DNA of 64,000 bases, from the NCBI GenBank assembly GCA_963753575.1, contig CAVWCR010000003.1, positions 1,550,001 through 1,614,000 of the forward strand. The letters are read 5' to 3'. This document shows, piece after piece, positions 1-8,141 of this stretch. The DNA comes from VAZQ01 sp963753575. GTDB lineage: Bacteria > Pseudomonadota > Alphaproteobacteria > Rhizobiales > Xanthobacteraceae. The first letter of the stretch is position 1. Each line of letters opens with the position of its first letter. The notes beneath the pieces were generated by a model. It did no database searches. It saw only the letters and a list, made by a program, of their open reading frames with translations, and was not told where the DNA came from. A program made the position numbers and the translations under genes.

Positions 1-1012
1 TGTAGCGGCCGATCACGACATCGCGCACGGTGCCGTGACGCTCGGGATGGGTCCAGCCCTCCTGCGCCAGGAACGCCGGGTTGAATACCTTGGAGAGATA
101 TTTGGCGCCTGAATCGCAAACGAGCGTCACCACCCGCTTGGGCTCGCTCTGGGCGCGGCAGAAGCGCAGCGCCGCCGCCAGCAGCGCGCCCGAGGACGAG
201 CCGGCGAGAATGCCCTCCATGCGCAAGAGGTCGCGCGAGGCCGCAAAGCTCTCCTGGTCGGGGATCGCATAGGCCTTGTTGACGAGTGAGAGGTCGCAGA
301 TCGGCGGAATGAAATCTTCGCCGATGCCCTCGACCGCCCAGCTGCCGGGTGTCGTCATCTTTCCGGTCTCGACATAGGGCGCCAGAATCGAGCCCTGCGG
401 GTCGGCGAGGATCATCGCGGTCTTGGGCGAGCGGTTGCGCATGCAACGACCGATGCCGGTGAGCATGCCGCCCGAGCCGACGCCGACCACGACCGCGTCG
501 ATGTCGCCCTCCATCTGGTGCAGTATCTCCGGCCCGGTCGTGGTCTCGTGCGAAAGCGGATTCGCCGGATTGGCAAACTGATTGACGAAGAAGGCGCCGG
601 GCGTGCGCTTGGTGATCGCCTCGGCCACCTCCTGGTAATAATCGGGGTGGCCCTTGCCAACGTCGGAGCGGCTCAACACCACCTCGGCGCCCATCGCCTG
701 CGCGTGCAGCACCTTCTCGCGCGCCATCTTGTCGGGAACAACCAGCACGGTGCGATAGCCCTTGCGGCCGCCGACGAGCGCGAGGCCCACCCCGGTATTG
801 CCCGCGGTCGCCTCCACGATGGTGCCGCCCGGCTTGAGCCGGCCGTCTGCTTCGGCCGCCTCGATCATCGAGCGCGCCGGACGATCCTTGAGCGAGCCCG
901 ATGGGTTGGCGCTCTCGAGCTTGAGGAACAGCCGGCAGGGCCCGCGCTCGATGCGCGTCACCTCTACCAGCGGGGTCTCGCCGATCAGATCGAGGACCGT
1001 GGACATGGCCAT
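1..1012 (-). CDS. PLP-dependent cysteine synthase / cystathionine beta-synthase family, 3' part outside the window
   Basis: This is a fold-type II PLP enzyme of the CysK/CBS family, which joins activated serine to sulfide or homocysteine. About 337 residues are visible. The start reads MAMSTVLDLIGETPLV, and the family's PLP-lysine motif NPSGSLKDRP puts the Schiff-base lysine near residue 42. A TAGNTG-type substrate loop and the phosphate-binding VGSGGMLTG follow. The open frame runs off the window edge after TVRDVVIGRY; length and ending suggest the bacterial form with C-terminal CBS domains, which is inference because that part is not shown. ATG codons at 1012 and 1006 are both possible starts. 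It is read away from the hydrolase at 1115 and separated from it by a palindromic repeat. Choosing between O-acetylserine sulfhydrylase and CBS needs the missing part. Confidence 0.88.
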   Translation of the reverse strand, partial: MAMSTVLDLIGETPLVEVTRIERGPCRLFLKLESANPSGSLKDRPARSMIEAAEADGRLKPGGTIVEATAGNTGVGLALVGGRKGYRTVLVVPDKMAREKVLHAQAMGAEVVLSRSDVGKGHPDYYQEVAEAITKRTPGAFFVNQFANPANPLSHETTTGPEILHQMEGDIDAVVVGVGSGGMLTGIGRCMRNRSPKTAMILADPQGSILAPYVETGKMTTPGSWAVEGIGEDFIPPICDLSLVNKAYAIPDQESFAASRDLLRMEGILAGSSSGALLAAALRFCRAQSEPKRVVTLVCDSGAKYLSKVFNPAFLAQEGWTHPERHGTVRDVVIGRY

Positions 1013-1033
1013 CTATAGCATTGAACGGTCACT

Positions 1034-1070
1034 GTCGTCCCGGCGTCTCGCTTCGCCCGGCCGGGACGAT
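1034..1070. repeat. palindromic repeat, GTCGTCCCGG family
   Basis: An imperfect inverted repeat has arms GTCGTCCCGG (1034-1043) and CCGGGACGAT (1061-1070), with 9 of 10 bases pairing, between two minus-strand genes. The same arm sequence recurs at 8915-9028. It looks like a dispersed palindromic element that could form a hairpin in the transcript. Confidence 0.65.
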
Positions 1071-1114
1071 CGAAGAACGAGCACTCTATGATGTCGACTT
1101 AGTGTCACCGCGCG

Positions 1115-1819
1115 TCATCCCTTCATCCACTCCATGAGCGCCCGATTGACGGCCTCCGGCCGCTCCAGCGTCGAGAGATGTCCGCAATCGGGCACCACCA
1201 CGAGCCGCGATCCGGCGATGCCGGCCGCGATCTCCTGCGAGAGCGCGGGCGGCGTCAGCTCGTCGCCCTCACCAACGAGGACGAGCGTGGGACAGCGGAG
1301 CGAAGTGAGCAATGGCCGACGGTCCGGGCGCGACATGATGGCACGCTGCTGGCGCACGAATGCATCGGCACCGGTTTCCTCCGCCATCGTGCGGACGGTG
1401 GCGCGCAACGTCTCGTCGCCTTGCCGATTGCGATGCACAAACGCCGGGTAGAGGAGTTCCGGTATTTCGACGTATCGGCCGCGCTCGGCAAGCGCAATCA
1501 GCGTCCGGCGCCGCTCGCTCTGTTCAGGCATGTCGGGCCGCGCCGAGGTGTCGAGCAGCGCGAGGCGCGCGACGCGGTCGGGCGCCTGCCTTTGCATGGC
1601 AAATGCGATGTAGCCGCCCATCGAAAGGCCCACGAGCGCAAAGCGCGGCGGCGCCTCAGCCAGAATCCGTGCCGCGATGGCGTCGACGGTGTCGTCGCGC
1701 CGGTGGTCCGCGATGGTGACCGGCCCGCATCTCCAGAGCCTGGGGACCTGCTCGGCATAGAGCCTTGCCGAGCAGATGAGCCCGGGAACCAGAACGATCG
1801 GCAGCGGCTCACTCATCAC
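1115..1819 (-). CDS. alpha/beta hydrolase
   Basis: A 234-residue soluble alpha/beta-hydrolase. The nucleophile elbow GLSMGG places the catalytic serine at about residue 66; the acid is probably the Asp of GEGDELTP and the base the His of DCGHLSTLERP. The oxyanion region LVPGLICSARLY near the N-terminus is typical of small esterases and of the 3-oxoadipate enol-lactonase/MhpC branch. Substrate cannot be read from sequence. The gene stands alone and is read away from the DEAD-box helicase gene. A second possible start is the Met at residue 2. Confidence 0.85.
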   Translation of the reverse strand: MMSEPLPIVLVPGLICSARLYAEQVPRLWRCGPVTIADHRRDDTVDAIAARILAEAPPRFALVGLSMGGYIAFAMQRQAPDRVARLALLDTSARPDMPEQSERRRTLIALAERGRYVEIPELLYPAFVHRNRQGDETLRATVRTMAEETGADAFVRQQRAIMSRPDRRPLLTSLRCPTLVLVGEGDELTPPALSQEIAAGIAGSRLVVVPDCGHLSTLERPEAVNRALMEWMKG

Positions 1820-2008
1820 ACCTCCGAAGGCCGTTTTGGCAGGAAAATTAGGTATTATTGCTACTTATTGCACTGCGGCATGATTGACTTTCGGCCTTTT
1901 GCGCCTATCTTCCCGGTCAATGGTTCGATCCATTCGACCGTACCTCCCGCGCAGTCTTCGCTTAACTGTTACCCGACGCGGGTAGGATCGGTCCCAACTC
2001 GAGGATAC

Positions 2009-3424
2009 ATGCCTTTTTCAAAGCTCGGTTTGTCCGATAAGGTTCAAGCTGCCGTTAAGGCGGCAGGCTACACCACCCCCACCCCGATCCAAGAACAAGC
2101 GATACCGCACGTTCTCACCCGGCGCGACGTGCTCGGCATCGCGCAGACCGGCACCGGCAAGACCGCCGCCTTCACGCTGCCGATGCTCACGATGCTCGAG
2201 AACGGCCGCGCCCGCGCCCGCATGCCGCGCACGCTCATTCTGGAGCCGACGCGCGAGCTCGCGGCGCAGGTCGAGGAAAGCTTCATCAAATACGGCGCGG
2301 GGCAGAAGCTCAACGTCGCGCTCATCATCGGCGGCGTATCGTTCGACGACCAGGATACGAAGCTAACGCGCGGCGTCGACGTGCTGATCGCCACGCCCGG
2401 ACGCCTGCTCGATCATTTCGAGCGTGGACGGCTGCTGCTCACCGGCGTCGAGCTCCTGGTCATCGATGAAGCCGACCGCATGCTCGACATGGGCTTCATC
2501 CCGGACATCGAGCGCATCTGCAAGCTGGTGCCGTTCACACGCCAGACCCTGTTCTTCACTGCCACGATGCCACCGGAAATCCGGCGCATCACCGAGCAGT
2601 TCCTGCACAACCCGGTCAGAGTCGAGGTGTCGCGGCCGGCGACGACCGTCACCGCCATTACCCAGCTCCTGGTCAAGTCCGGACGCGAGCCGCACGAGAA
2701 ACGCGACACGCTGCGCCGCCTGATCCGCGCCGACGAGAACTTCAAGAACGCCATCATCTTCTGCAACCGCAAGCGCGAGGTGGCCCTGCTGCACCGCTCG
2801 CTGGTCCGCCATGGCTTCAATGCGGCGGCGCTGCACGGCGACATGAGTCAGCCGGAACGCATGACGGCGCTCGATTCTTTCCGCAAAGGCGACGTGAGCC
2901 TGCTGATCGCCTCCGACGTCGCCGCACGCGGGCTCGATATCCCGGACGTGAGCCACATTTTCAATTTCGATGTGCCGTTCCACGCCGACGACTACGTGCA
3001 CCGCATCGGCCGCACCGGTCGCGCCGGCCGCAGCGGCACTGCGATATCCATCGTCACGGGGCCCGATAGCAAATCCGTTGCCGCGATCGAGAAGCTGATC
3101 GGCCAGACCATCCCATGGATGGGAGAGCCGCCGGCGGCAAGCGAGGAAGAGGCCCCCGCTCGGTCCACTTCGCACCGGCGTGGCGGCCGGCAGGACCGCC
3201 AGCAGGGCGGACGCGGCCGGAAGTCGCCGCGGCCCGAGAAAGCGCCCGTCGCGCGGGTTGAGGAAGCTCCCGCACCGGTCGCCCGCATCGAGGAAGCACC
3301 GGTCGCTCGCATCGCGGAGGCAAGGCCGCGGCGGCCGCAACGGCCAGCGCCACGCGATGACAGCGCGAGCGACACGCATCTGCCGGCGTTCCTGCTGCGC
3401 CCGGTCGTCCGCGCAAAGGCTTGA
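2009..3424 (+). CDS. DEAD-box ATP-dependent RNA helicase (RhlE-like)
   Basis: A 471-residue SF2 RNA helicase that unwinds RNA duplexes in ribosome biogenesis and mRNA decay. The start is set at MPFSKLGLSDKVQAAV, where the Q-motif region begins; the frame stays open about 830 bases upstream, but that stretch overlaps the hydrolase on the other strand. Motifs in order: Q motif TPTPIQEQAIP, Walker A AQTGTGKT, PTRELA, TPGRLLD, DEAD (VIDEADRML), SAT-equivalent FTATMP, ARGLDIP and HRIGRTGRAGR. The C-tail is rich in Arg, Gly and Pro, with a degenerate VARxEEAP repeat (about residues 412-440), consistent with RNA binding. Its length is near that of RhlE-type helicases. RNase E, a known partner of such helicases, is encoded at 32.3 kb. 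Confidence 0.93.
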   Translation: MPFSKLGLSDKVQAAVKAAGYTTPTPIQEQAIPHVLTRRDVLGIAQTGTGKTAAFTLPMLTMLENGRARARMPRTLILEPTRELAAQVEESFIKYGAGQKLNVALIIGGVSFDDQDTKLTRGVDVLIATPGRLLDHFERGRLLLTGVELLVIDEADRMLDMGFIPDIERICKLVPFTRQTLFFTATMPPEIRRITEQFLHNPVRVEVSRPATTVTAITQLLVKSGREPHEKRDTLRRLIRADENFKNAIIFCNRKREVALLHRSLVRHGFNAAALHGDMSQPERMTALDSFRKGDVSLLIASDVAARGLDIPDVSHIFNFDVPFHADDYVHRIGRTGRAGRSGTAISIVTGPDSKSVAAIEKLIGQTIPWMGEPPAASEEEAPARSTSHRRGGRQDRQQGGRGRKSPRPEKAPVARVEEAPAPVARIEEAPVARIAEARPRRPQRPAPRDDSASDTHLPAFLLRPVVRAKA

Positions 3425-3463
3425 TCAGCGCGCTCTTATCTAAGCTGCATCGATGTGTACTGG

Positions 3464-3485
3464 ATCGTCCGCCTGCGCGGACGAT
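3464..3485. terminator. hairpin downstream of the helicase gene
   Basis: A perfect inverted repeat, ATCGTCCGC (3464-3472) and GCGGACGAT (3477-3485), has a 4-base loop and lies 40 bases after the helicase stop and before the convergent TfoX-like gene. There is no strong T-run. It may be a terminator, a stability hairpin or a dispersed palindrome. Confidence 0.45.
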
Positions 3486-3520
3486 GACAGCGGAAAAGTC
3501 ATGTATAGGCCCCGTCGGGG

Positions 3521-3967
3521 CTACTTCTTTGCACGCCGCTTGGTCGGGCGCTTCTTGGTTACGTGGCTCTTGGTCGTGCCTTTGTTGACCGCGCGTTTCC
3601 TGCTCACAGCCTTCGTGCCGGCAGCCTTCTTGCCCACCTTCTTCGCGCGCACGCCGGTTCGGTGCGCCGCCGCGAGCGCATCACGTGCCCAAGTCGCCAG
3701 CTCCTCGGGATCGTCATAGAGCCGGTCCGGCATGCGCCGGTAGGACATCACGCCGCGCTTGCCGTCCTTGGTGGCATAGGTAAACGGCGGAAGCTGTTCG
3801 CGCTCGAACGCCGGCGTATTCACCGCGTCGGCCTTGAGATAGATGACGCCGTCCGCCACCAGGGCGAACATCGTTTCGTCCGCATAGATGCCAGCGCCGC
3901 CGAACATACGGCGCACCGAGACCGTGCCGAAGACTGCAAACAATTCCTGGATGTCGTCCGGGGTCAC
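3521..3967 (-). CDS. TfoX/Sxy N-terminal domain protein
   Basis: A 148-residue protein whose first 100 residues match the TfoX/Sxy N-terminal fold (TVSVRRMFGGAGIYADE, followed by a FALVADGVIYLK-like strand). The last 45 residues are a Lys/Arg/Ala tail (AKKVGKKAAGTKA...) like a histone-H1 or nucleoid-protein tail, suggesting nucleic-acid binding. Sxy regulates competence in gammaproteobacteria; in rhizobia these short homologues have no settled role. The start is taken at GTG 3967 (V/MTPDDIQELF) because that is where the family begins. The only earlier in-frame start is a TTG at 4024, and using it would translate the palindromic repeat at 3971-4017. The stop codon lies in a short GCCCC/GGGGC hairpin. 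Confidence 0.8.
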   Translation of the reverse strand: MTPDDIQELFAVFGTVSVRRMFGGAGIYADETMFALVADGVIYLKADAVNTPAFEREQLPPFTYATKDGKRGVMSYRRMPDRLYDDPEELATWARDALAAAHRTGVRAKKVGKKAAGTKAVSRKRAVNKGTTKSHVTKKRPTKRRAKK

Positions 3968-3970
3968 GGG

Positions 3971-4017
3971 AGCATGATCCCGAAAAGCGGGAACCGGTTT
4001 TCGGAAAAGATCATGCT
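3971..4017. repeat. palindromic repeat with AGCATGATC ends
   Basis: The outer arms AGCATGATC and GATCATGCT are perfectly complementary, and an inner CCGAAAA/TTTTCGG pair surrounds an ACCGGT-like centre. It sits directly upstream of the likely GTG start of the TfoX-like gene and just after the SUF operon. Its compact symmetrical form fits a dispersed REP-like element. Confidence 0.7.
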
Positions 4018-4073
4018 CGATCAAGAAGCTCGACCATGATCTCGATTCAACTTGATTGGATCACGGTTCTAAA

Positions 4074-4451
4074 TTAGTGCGCGTCGGCGGCGCCGTCCGC
4101 CGCCGGCTTGAGCTGCACCAACTCGCCGCAGCCGCACGCCGAGGTCTGGTTCGGGTTATTGAACACGAACTGCGCAGCGAGCTTGTCGGTCTTGTAGTCC
4201 ATCTCGGTGCCAATCAGGAACAGGATCGCCTTGGGGTCGATCAGAACCCGCACGCCCTTGTCCTCGACCACCTCGTCGGCGGGCGCGATCGCATCGGCAT
4301 ATTCCATGGTGTAGGCCATGCCGGCACAACCGCCATTCTTGACGCCAACGCGCACGCCCACGACCGGCTTCTCCGCGTTCGCCATCACGTACTTGATGCG
4401 CTCGGCAGCAGCATCTGTGAGCCGGATCACCTGTGGTCTCGGCCTCGCCAT
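4074..4451 (-). CDS. sufA: Fe-S cluster carrier, A-type (SufA/IscA/HesB)
   Basis: A 125-residue A-type carrier that accepts Fe-S clusters from the SUF scaffold and passes them to apoproteins. It carries the three conserved cysteines, one in KNGGCAGM (about residue 42) and two in the C-terminal SACGCGE. The opening RPQVIRLTDAAAERIKYVM is typical of the HesB domain. It is the last gene of the SUF operon, about 117 bases after the VOC gene. The short Ala/Asp/His tail after the CGCG motif is variable in the family. Confidence 0.93.
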   Translation of the reverse strand: MARPRPQVIRLTDAAAERIKYVMANAEKPVVGVRVGVKNGGCAGMAYTMEYADAIAPADEVVEDKGVRVLIDPKAILFLIGTEMDYKTDKLAAQFVFNNPNQTSACGCGELVQLKPAADGAADAH

Positions 4452-4568
4452 TCTCTCTCCTTCTCGGGTTCAAGGCCCGGGCGGAATCTCACGCACCTTA
4501 AGATAGCGACGAACGCCCGATTGTGAAGCCCGTCGCCTGCGGACCTGGACCTATTCCAGGCTTGAATC

Positions 4569-4982
4569 TTAGTAAATTGCCCATAGTCCCGGCGTCGCCA
4601 GTTCCAAGAGGTGCCCGTCGGGATCGCGGAAATAGACGCTCTCGCCGCCGCGCGACCATTTGGTGCGCCCTTCGATCGCGATGCCGTGCTCGGCGAGCCG
4701 CGCCTCCCAGTCCGCCAGCTCATCGCGGCCGATCGCGAACGCGATGTGCAGCGGCCCGTGCCCATCGTGCGGCGGGATGGTACCGCCCGGCATGTGCACG
4801 GTCTCAAGCGTAAAGCCGCGCCGAAACACGAGCAACACGCTCTGCCCGCCGACATCATAGGCGCGGAACCGCTGGTCGCTGGTGAGCGCCTTGAGCCCCA
4901 GCACCTCGCCATAGAAATGCGCCGCGTGGTCGAGGTCGTCGACATAGAGCGACGTTTCGATCACGCGGTCGAGCTTGGGCAT
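4569..4982 (-). CDS. VOC-superfamily (glyoxalase/bleomycin-resistance fold) protein inside the SUF operon
   Basis: A 137-residue single VOC-domain protein. It begins MPKLDRVIETSLYVDDLDHA with the betaalphabetabetabeta start and FYGEVLGLKAL, and later shows YFRDPDGHLLELATPG, the usual second-half motif with the metal-ligand Glu. VOC proteins are metal-dependent lyases, isomerases, dioxygenases or binding proteins; substrate is unknown here. It begins 3 bases after sufT ends and lies between sufT and sufA, so it is almost surely co-transcribed. It is not one of the standard SUF components, so its placement is notable. Confidence 0.85.
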   Translation of the reverse strand: MPKLDRVIETSLYVDDLDHAAHFYGEVLGLKALTSDQRFRAYDVGGQSVLLVFRRGFTLETVHMPGGTIPPHDGHGPLHIAFAIGRDELADWEARLAEHGIAIEGRTKWSRGGESVYFRDPDGHLLELATPGLWAIY

Positions 4983-4985
4983 GGC

Positions 4986-5363
4986 CTACCACATGTTCAG
5001 CGTCGCGCGCGCCTCGTCCGACATTCGGGTCTGATCCCACGGCGGCTCCCACACGATATTGACCTTGACCGGGCCGACGCCGGCGACGCTCGCCACCGCG
5101 TTCTCGACCTGTATCGGAAGGTCCTGCGCGGCCGGGCAATTGGGGGTGGTGAGCGTCATATCGACCGTCACGGCGCGATCGTCCGCAATGTCGATCCGGT
5201 AGATCAGGCCAAGCTCGTAGATATCGGCCGGGATCTCCGGATCGTAGACGGTCTTGAGCGCGCCTACGATCTCGTCGGTCATGCGCGAAAGCTCTTCGGC
5301 CGGCAGCGCCGAGGCGGCGCCGTTGCCGTTGGTGGACGTATCGTCCTTGGTTTCGTCGGTCAT
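4986..5363 (-). CDS. sufT: SUF maturation protein SufT (MIP18/DUF59 family)
   Basis: A 125-residue MIP18-family protein that helps deliver Fe-S clusters to target proteins. The conserved block YDPEIPADIYELGLIYRI and the motif TTPNCPAAQDLP, with the functional cysteine, are present; a 40-residue acidic, low-complexity head precedes the domain. The start MTDETKDD at 5363 overlaps the sufS stop by 4 bases (ATGA), typical of translational coupling. The frame is open further upstream but only within sufS. Confidence 0.9.
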   Translation of the reverse strand: MTDETKDDTSTNGNGAASALPAEELSRMTDEIVGALKTVYDPEIPADIYELGLIYRIDIADDRAVTVDMTLTTPNCPAAQDLPIQVENAVASVAGVGPVKVNIVWEPPWDQTRMSDEARATLNMW

Positions 5364-6604
5364 GCGAAAAATTCCTGTGCCTTCACGATCGCTTCCGCCA
5401 GGCGATCGACCTCGGACCTGGTGTTGTACATCGCAAACGACGCCCGGCAGGTCGCGGTCACGCCGAAGCGCGCCAGCAGCGGCATCACGCAATGAGTGCC
5501 GGCGCGCACTGCCACACCCGAGCGATCGATGATGGTCGCGACATCGTGCGGATGGGTGCCCTTGATCTCGAAGGAGACAATCGCTCCCTTGCCCGGTGCG
5601 TTCCCGATGATGCGCAGCGAGTTGATCTCACGCAGCCGCTCGTGCGCATAGGCGACGAGGTCCTGCTCGTGCGCGCGGATGCGCGCCTTGCCGACCGAGG
5701 AGACGTAGTCGATCGCCGCGCCGAGCCCAATCGCCTGCACGATCGAGGGCGTGCCGGCCTCAAACCGATGCGGCGGCTCGCCGTAGGTGATGCGATCCTC
5801 GAACACCTCGCGGATCATCTCGCCGCCGCCGTTGAACGGCGGCATCGCGGCGAGGTGGTCGTATTTGCCGTAGAGCACGCCGATGCCGGTCGGGCCGTAG
5901 AGCTTGTGGCCGGTCATGACATAGAAGTCGCAGCCGATATCCTGCACGTCGGCATCGAGATGCACCGCGCCCTGCGCGCCATCGACCAGCACCGGGATGC
6001 CGCGCGCATGCGCAAGCCGCACCACATCTTTCACCGGCACGACGGTGCCGAGTGCGTTGGACATGTGGGTGATCGCCACCATCTTGGTGCGCGGGCTGAG
6101 GAGCTTCTCGAACTCGTCGATCAGGAAATTGCCGTCGTCGTCGACCGGCGCCCACTTGAGAACCGCGCCCTGGCGCTCGCGTAGGAAATGCCACGGCACG
6201 ATGTTGGAATGGTGCTCCATGATCGAGAGCACGATCTCGTCGCCGGCCTTGATGCGCTCGCGGCCGAATGTATAGGCGACGAGGTTGATCGCCTCTGTGG
6301 CGTTGCGGGTGAAGATAATCTCCTCCGGGCGGCCGGCATTGAGAAACGCGCGCACGCGCTCGCGCGCACCCTCATAGGCCTCGGTCGCCGCATTGGCGAG
6401 ATAGTGCAGGCCGCGGTGCACATTGGCGTATTCGGCGGTGTAGGCGTGCTGCAGGCGATCGAGCACGGCCGTCGGCTTCTGCGCCGAGGCCGCGTTGTCG
6501 AGATAAACGAGCGGCTTGCCATAGACCTGCATCGAGAGGATCGGGAAATCCTCGCGGATGCGATCGACGTCATAGGCACCGTTCTTCACCGCCGGATGCA
6601 TCAT
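5360..6604 (-). CDS. sufS: cysteine desulfurase SufS
   Basis: A 414-residue group II PLP cysteine desulfurase, which converts cysteine to alanine and keeps the sulfur as a persulfide for SufBCD. PLP lysine lies in VMTGHKLYGPTG (about residue 231) and the persulfide cysteine in the RAGTHC loop (about residue 372), the RxGxHC form of SufS rather than the longer IscS loop. It is coupled to sufT by a 4-base overlap and follows sufD after a 211-base gap that holds a large hairpin. No separate sufE gene is visible in the operon. Confidence 0.95.
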   Translation of the reverse strand: MMHPAVKNGAYDVDRIREDFPILSMQVYGKPLVYLDNAASAQKPTAVLDRLQHAYTAEYANVHRGLHYLANAATEAYEGARERVRAFLNAGRPEEIIFTRNATEAINLVAYTFGRERIKAGDEIVLSIMEHHSNIVPWHFLRERQGAVLKWAPVDDDGNFLIDEFEKLLSPRTKMVAITHMSNALGTVVPVKDVVRLAHARGIPVLVDGAQGAVHLDADVQDIGCDFYVMTGHKLYGPTGIGVLYGKYDHLAAMPPFNGGGEMIREVFEDRITYGEPPHRFEAGTPSIVQAIGLGAAIDYVSSVGKARIRAHEQDLVAYAHERLREINSLRIIGNAPGKGAIVSFEIKGTHPHDVATIIDRSGVAVRAGTHCVMPLLARFGVTATCRASFAMYNTRSEVDRLAEAIVKAQEFFA

Positions 6605-6677
6605 GCAGGGCCTCTCCGGCTCAATTCATAAGAACGCCGGCACGCAACTGGAGCTACGACGGGCAGCGCCACAACGT

Positions 6678-6779
6678 TCCCTCCCCCCTTGCGGGGGAGG
6701 GACAGGGAGGGGGGTGACCGCAAATCCTGCGTCTGCTGCCACCCCCCTCCCCACCCCTCCCCCACAAGGGGGGAGGGAG
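6678..6779. repeat. large G/C-tract inverted repeat in the sufD-sufS gap
   Basis: Two arms of about 38-40 bases (6678-6716 and 6739-6779), built from TCCCTCCCCCCTTG and its complement, are nearly perfectly complementary around a 22-base loop. The only apparent content of the gap is this hairpin. In the SUF mRNA it would make a very stable stem between sufD and sufS, so it could attenuate, stabilise or separate the two halves of the operon. Confidence 0.8.
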
Positions 6780-6815
6780 CAGGCCGAGTTCGCGGCGCTG
6801 CCATGCCCATGCTCA

Positions 6816-8141
6816 TCACCCTCGCGCCTTCAGCCAGGCCGCGACCTCGTCCATCAACGCGTCGCGCAGGCCGGCATGCTCGATGCCCTCGACCGCCTCG
6901 CCGATGAATGCCTGGATCAGCAGCGCTTCGGCTTCCTTCGCCGGAATGCCGCGCGCCTTGAGATAGAACAGCAGGTCATCGTCAAGCGCGCCGGTGGTCG
7001 CGCCATGGCCGCACTGCACGTCGTCGGCGTAGATCTCGAGCTCCGGCTTGCTGTCGGCCTCGGCGTCCTCGGACAAGAGCAGCGCATGCGCCGCCATCCT
7101 GGCGTCGGTCTTCTGCGCCTTGGGCGCAACAGTAATGCGGCCCTGGAACACGCCGCGGCTCTCGCCGTCGAGCACCGTCTTGAAGGTCTCGCGACTCGCG
7201 CAGGCGCGGCCGATATGATCCACCACAAGCGTGCTGTCGACATGCTCTCGGCCCTTGAGCAGGCCCGCGCCGCGGATGCCGGCGACGGTGTCCTCGCCCT
7301 CGAAGCGCACGAACAGCTGGTTGCGCACGACCGCCGCGCCGGACGTGAACAGGAACGCGTTGAACTTCGCGCGCGCGCCGATCGCCGCCAAGAGCGTCGA
7401 CACGTGCAGCGAGCCCGCGCCTGCGCGTGTGATCTTCACGTGGTCGATATGGGCGTCGTCGCCGACCGTGAGCTCGAGCGCGGTGTTGACCTGGTCGTCG
7501 GCGCCGTCCGCGCCTTCGTGGCTTTCGACCAGCATGGCGCGCGCGCCATCGCCGATCTGCACGAGCGAGCGCGTGAACACTGAGGAAGGTCGGCTGCCGG
7601 AATTGAAGAACACGAGCGCAATGGGTCTCGCGAGCGCGACGCCCGGAGCAACGCTGATCACCACGCCGTCGCCCATGAAGGCGGTGTTGAGCGCAAGCGC
7701 GACGTCGTTGCTCGGCACGGTGGTGCCTAGCTGCGATATGACCCGCTCATCGCCGCCCGCCAGCGCCTGCGCCAGCGAGCCGATGGTCAGCCCTGCCTCA
7801 AGGCCTGCGAGGTCGGACAGGTCAGGCATGAACGCGCCGTCGATGAAAACAATACGCCGCGCTTCGATCGAGGCGAGCGACGCACCAGCAGCTTTCGCGC
7901 GCGCTTTCGCTGCCGCATCGGGGACGCCGGCAAGCGGCTTGGCATCGCGCATCAGGGCGCGCAGGTCGGTGTATTTCCATTCCTCGACGCGCCGGTGCGG
8001 CAGGCCTGCCACGGCAAAGCGCTCGAACGCTGCCTGGCGCAAGAGCGCAGCCCCCGGCAGCCGGCCCTTGGCCTCCTGCCAACCGGATGCAAGCTGCTGC
8101 TCGGCAGCGGTCTTCACCGCGGTTGCGGCCGGCGCACTCAC
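6816..8141 (-). CDS. sufD: Fe-S cluster assembly protein SufD
   Basis: A 441-residue SufD, partner of SufB in the SufBC2D scaffold. The N-terminal helical part (PHRRVEEWKYTDLRALM) is the family's FWKYT-type region, and the C-terminal SUF core includes QCGHGATTGALDDDLLFY, where the conserved Cys and His lie. It overlaps sufC by 4 bases (ATGA). Its normal length and intact core argue for function. Confidence 0.94.
   Translation of the reverse strand: MSAPAATAVKTAAEQQLASGWQEAKGRLPGAALLRQAAFERFAVAGLPHRRVEEWKYTDLRALMRDAKPLAGVPDAAAKARAKAAGASLASIEARRIVFIDGAFMPDLSDLAGLEAGLTIGSLAQALAGGDERVISQLGTTVPSNDVALALNTAFMGDGVVISVAPGVALARPIALVFFNSGSRPSSVFTRSLVQIGDGARAMLVESHEGADGADDQVNTALELTVGDDAHIDHVKITRAGAGSLHVSTLLAAIGARAKFNAFLFTSGAAVVRNQLFVRFEGEDTVAGIRGAGLLKGREHVDSTLVVDHIGRACASRETFKTVLDGESRGVFQGRITVAPKAQKTDARMAAHALLLSEDAEADSKPELEIYADDVQCGHGATTGALDDDLLFYLKARGIPAKEAEALLIQAFIGEAVEGIEHAGLRDALMDEVAAWLKARG

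Noticed and set aside
1178..2008. Longer start for the DEAD-box helicase.
   Set aside because: The extra 277 residues lie mostly antisense to the hydrolase gene and lack similarity to helicases; the Q-motif region begins at 2009.
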